NCBI GenBank assembly: GCA_018364455.1
Contig: JAGZLW010000066.1
Coordinates: 1-7,929 of the forward strand
Origin: Streptococcus mitis
Lineage (GTDB): Bacteria; Bacillota; Bacilli; Lactobacillales; Streptococcaceae
Direction: 5' to 3'
Length of the DNA stretch: 7,929 bases
Of the stretch, positions 6,872 to 7,929 are shown piece after piece. A program made the position numbers and the translations under genes. The notes under the pieces were generated by a model. It saw only the letters and a program-made list of their open reading frames with translations, was not told where the DNA came from and did no database searches. Every line of letters starts with the position of its first letter. Positions within the stretch are counted from its first letter, which is position 1.

Positions 6872-6943
6872 TCTGGAGAAAAAGATGAATCTCATTGGTT
6901 GCAATCGCAACCTGCTTTGATTCCCTATTTTCTCTGGGACTTT
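6868..6943 (-). other. 76-nt three-tier stem-loop just after rpsG
   Basis: The outer arms 6868-6882 and 6928-6943 form 15 pairs with one bulged base and two G-U pairs. An internal loop follows, then GAATC/GATTC (6887-6891 with 6919-6923). A second internal loop leads to GGTTGC/GCAACC (6897-6902 with 6907-6912) around a four-base loop. It begins 22 bases past the rpsG stop codon on the transcribed strand. It could protect the rpsL-rpsG mRNA from 3' decay, serve as a protein-binding or processing site, or be a small non-coding repeat. No coding potential is evident. Confidence 0.6.
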
Positions 6944-6965
6944 CTTAACGCTTTCGCATCCTATA

Positions 6966-7436
6966 TTACCAACGGAAGTGTGCGAATGCACGGTTAGCTT
7001 CAGCCATACGGTGAGTGTCTTCACGTTTCTTAACAGCTGCACCAGTGTTGTTAGCAGCATCCAAGATTTCTTTTGCAAGACGGTCTTGCATTGTGTGTTC
7101 ACCACGAAGACGAGCGATTGTTACCAACCAACGAAGTCCAAGTGTTGTACGACGTTCTGGACGAACTTCAACTGGGACTTGGTAGTTAGAACCACCAACA
7201 CGACGTGCACGTACTTCAAGTACAGGCATGATGTTTTCCATAGCTGTTTCAAATACTTCAAGTGCATCGTTTCCAGTAGCTTCTTTGATTTGCTCAAAGG
7301 CACCGTAAACGATTGAAGCAGCTGTACCACGTTTACCATCAAGCATAACGCGGTTGATAAGACGAGTAACTAGTTGTGAATTGTAAAGCGGATCTGGCAA
7401 TACGTCACGTTTTGGAGCTCTATTTTTACGACTCAT
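6966..7436 (-). CDS. rpsG: Small ribosomal subunit protein uS7
   Basis: S7 is a primary 16S rRNA binding protein that starts assembly of the 30S head and lines the E-site and mRNA exit region. The 156-residue length is the usual bacterial size. The basic N-terminus ([15 protein letters not shown]) contacts rRNA. The beta-hairpin region with [20 protein letters not shown] (76-95) is the family signature. The C-terminal helix ends at [12 protein letters not shown]. It follows rpsL by 19 bases and is surely cotranscribed with it. In E. coli S7 represses its own operon through the rpsL-rpsG intercistronic region; the 19-bp spacer here is too short to hold that structure, so any feedback must work differently. 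It starts at the ATG at 7436. Confidence 0.98.
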
Positions 7437-7446
7437 TTCTCTTTAT

Positions 7447-7455
7447 CCCCTTTCC
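7447..7455 (-). promoter_or_regulatory. rpsG ribosome binding site in the rpsL-rpsG spacer
   Basis: The minus strand has GGAAAGGGG immediately after the rpsL stop codon, with ten bases between the GGGG and the rpsG ATG at 7434-7436. The purine-rich spacer leaves the genes tightly linked, and ribosomes ending rpsL could reload here. The spacing is a little long, but no other start fits. Confidence 0.6.
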
Positions 7456-7869
7456 TTATGCTTTTGGACGTTTAGTACCGTATTTAGAACGGCCTTGTTT
7501 ACGATCGTTAACACCTGCAGTATCAAGTGCACCACGGACGATATGGTAACGTACCCCTGGAAGGTCTTTTACACGTCCACCACGAAGAAGCACCACGCTG
7601 TGCTCTTGCAAGTTGTGTCCGATACCTGGGATGTAGGCAGTAACTTCGATAAGGTTGCTCAAACGTACACGAGCGAATTTACGAAGGGCTGAGTTAGGTT
7701 TTTTAGGTGTCATTGTTCCAACACGAGTTGCAACACCACGTTTTTGTGGTGAAGAAACGTTTGTTTGAACTTTTTTATGACTGTTGTAACCAACGTTCAA
7801 AGCTGGTGATTTAGATTTTTCTACTTTTGATTTACGCGGTTTGCGAACCAATTGGTTAATTGTAGGCAT
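7456..7869 (-). CDS. rpsL: Small ribosomal subunit protein uS12
   Basis: S12 sits at the interface side of the 30S decoding centre and helps control codon reading accuracy. The 137 residues fit the Firmicutes form, longer than the 124 of E. coli. The TPKKPNSALRK segment (54-64) and the GGRVKDLPGVRYH segment (97-109) are the decoding-centre loops. K56, K57 and K101 are present; K57 and K101 correspond to E. coli K43 and K87. Changes at these lysines, including K56 in pneumococcus, are known to give streptomycin resistance, so this allele looks wild type and drug-sensitive at S12. It is the first gene of the str cluster. It starts at the ATG at 7869, with AGGAG seven bases upstream. Confidence 0.98.
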   Translation of the reverse strand: MPTINQLVRKPRKSKVEKSKSPALNVGYNSHKKVQTNVSSPQKRGVATRVGTMTPKKPNSALRKFARVRLSNLIEVTAYIPGIGHNLQEHSVVLLRGGRVKDLPGVRYHIVRGALDTAGVNDRKQGRSKYGTKRPKA

Positions 7870-7876
7870 CTACATT

Positions 7877-7881
7877 CTCCT
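7877..7881 (-). promoter_or_regulatory. rpsL ribosome binding site (AGGAG)
   Basis: AGGAG on the minus strand has ideal seven-base spacing to the ATG at 7867-7869. An A-rich stretch upstream should keep it free of structure, which suits strong translation of a ribosomal protein. Confidence 0.85.
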
Positions 7882-7900
7882 GTGTTTTTTTATTTTTGGT

Positions 7901-7928
7901 GATGATACACTTGGTGACAGCTATCATC
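7901..7928 (-). promoter_or_regulatory. Inverted repeat or possible -10 region upstream of rpsL
   Basis: GATGATA (7922-7928, minus strand) pairs with TATCATC (7901-7907), with a further CAC/GTG pairing inside, so a stem-loop could form in the leader. The same downstream arm contains TATCAT (7902-7907), a 5-of-6 match to a -10 box that would put the transcription start about 35 nt before rpsL. The -35 position falls at or beyond the window edge, so I cannot decide between leader hairpin and promoter. Confidence 0.35.
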
Positions 7929-7929
7929 T

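Noticed and set aside
6769..6965. Possible BOX or RUP repeat in the rpsG-fusA gap
   Set aside because: The hairpin-rich character suggested one, but I could not match the boxA or boxC sequences or RUP termini that I remember. It is left as unassigned structure.
6978..7316. Plus-strand open frame of 112 codons opposite rpsG
   Set aside because: Same cause: antisense to a highly codon-biased ribosomal protein gene, with no credible start signal.
7456..7869. Streptomycin-resistance allele of rpsL
   Set aside because: K56, K57 and K101 are all lysine, as in sensitive strains, and the surrounding loops look normal.
1..7929. tRNA, rRNA, CRISPR array, phage or defence genes
   Set aside because: No cloverleaf, rRNA motif or spaced repeat array was seen by eye, and all complete genes are housekeeping. 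The only mobile DNA is the IS end at 1-98.

Overview
The window comes from a Streptococcus chromosome, most likely the mitis group (S. pneumoniae, S. mitis or a close relative). This rests on the PolC-type replicase, the 137-residue Firmicutes form of S12, the gene order rpsL-rpsG-fusA-polC that I recall from pneumococcus, and proteins that look nearly identical to remembered pneumococcal ones. The species call is from memory, not from a search.

All four complete genes lie on the minus strand, so transcription runs from high to low coordinates. The order is rpsL (S12, 7456-7869), a 19-nt gap, rpsG (S7, 6966-7436), a 282-bp gap, fusA (EF-G, 4602-6683), a 103-bp gap, then polC (replicative DNA polymerase, 107-4498). 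The first three genes are the core of the classical str operon. No tuf gene follows fusA; polC occupies that place.

The gaps suggest three transcription units rather than one. A strong intrinsic terminator (about 6738-6768) closes rpsL-rpsG. It is followed at once by an extended -10 promoter (TGTTATAAT) for fusA. A second terminator (about 4553-4585) closes fusA and abuts a weaker extended -10 promoter for polC. Readthrough at either terminator would still join the genes.

The rpsG-fusA gap also holds about 150 bp of unexplained structure: a 76-nt three-tier stem-loop, two smaller hairpins, and a 25-bp imperfect direct repeat whose copies differ only by transitions. This is the part of the window least accounted for by known features.

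The left edge (1-98) is the right end of an insertion sequence resembling the ISL3 family (IS1167-like). It holds the last 20 codons of a plus-strand transposase and a terminal inverted repeat. The element abuts polC so closely that its putative 8-bp target duplication (99-106) touches the polC stop codon. The only intrinsic terminator visible for polC is a hairpin inside the final transposase codons.

Overall this is a conserved housekeeping region. I found no new protein system; the points of interest are in the intergenic DNA and at the IS junction.
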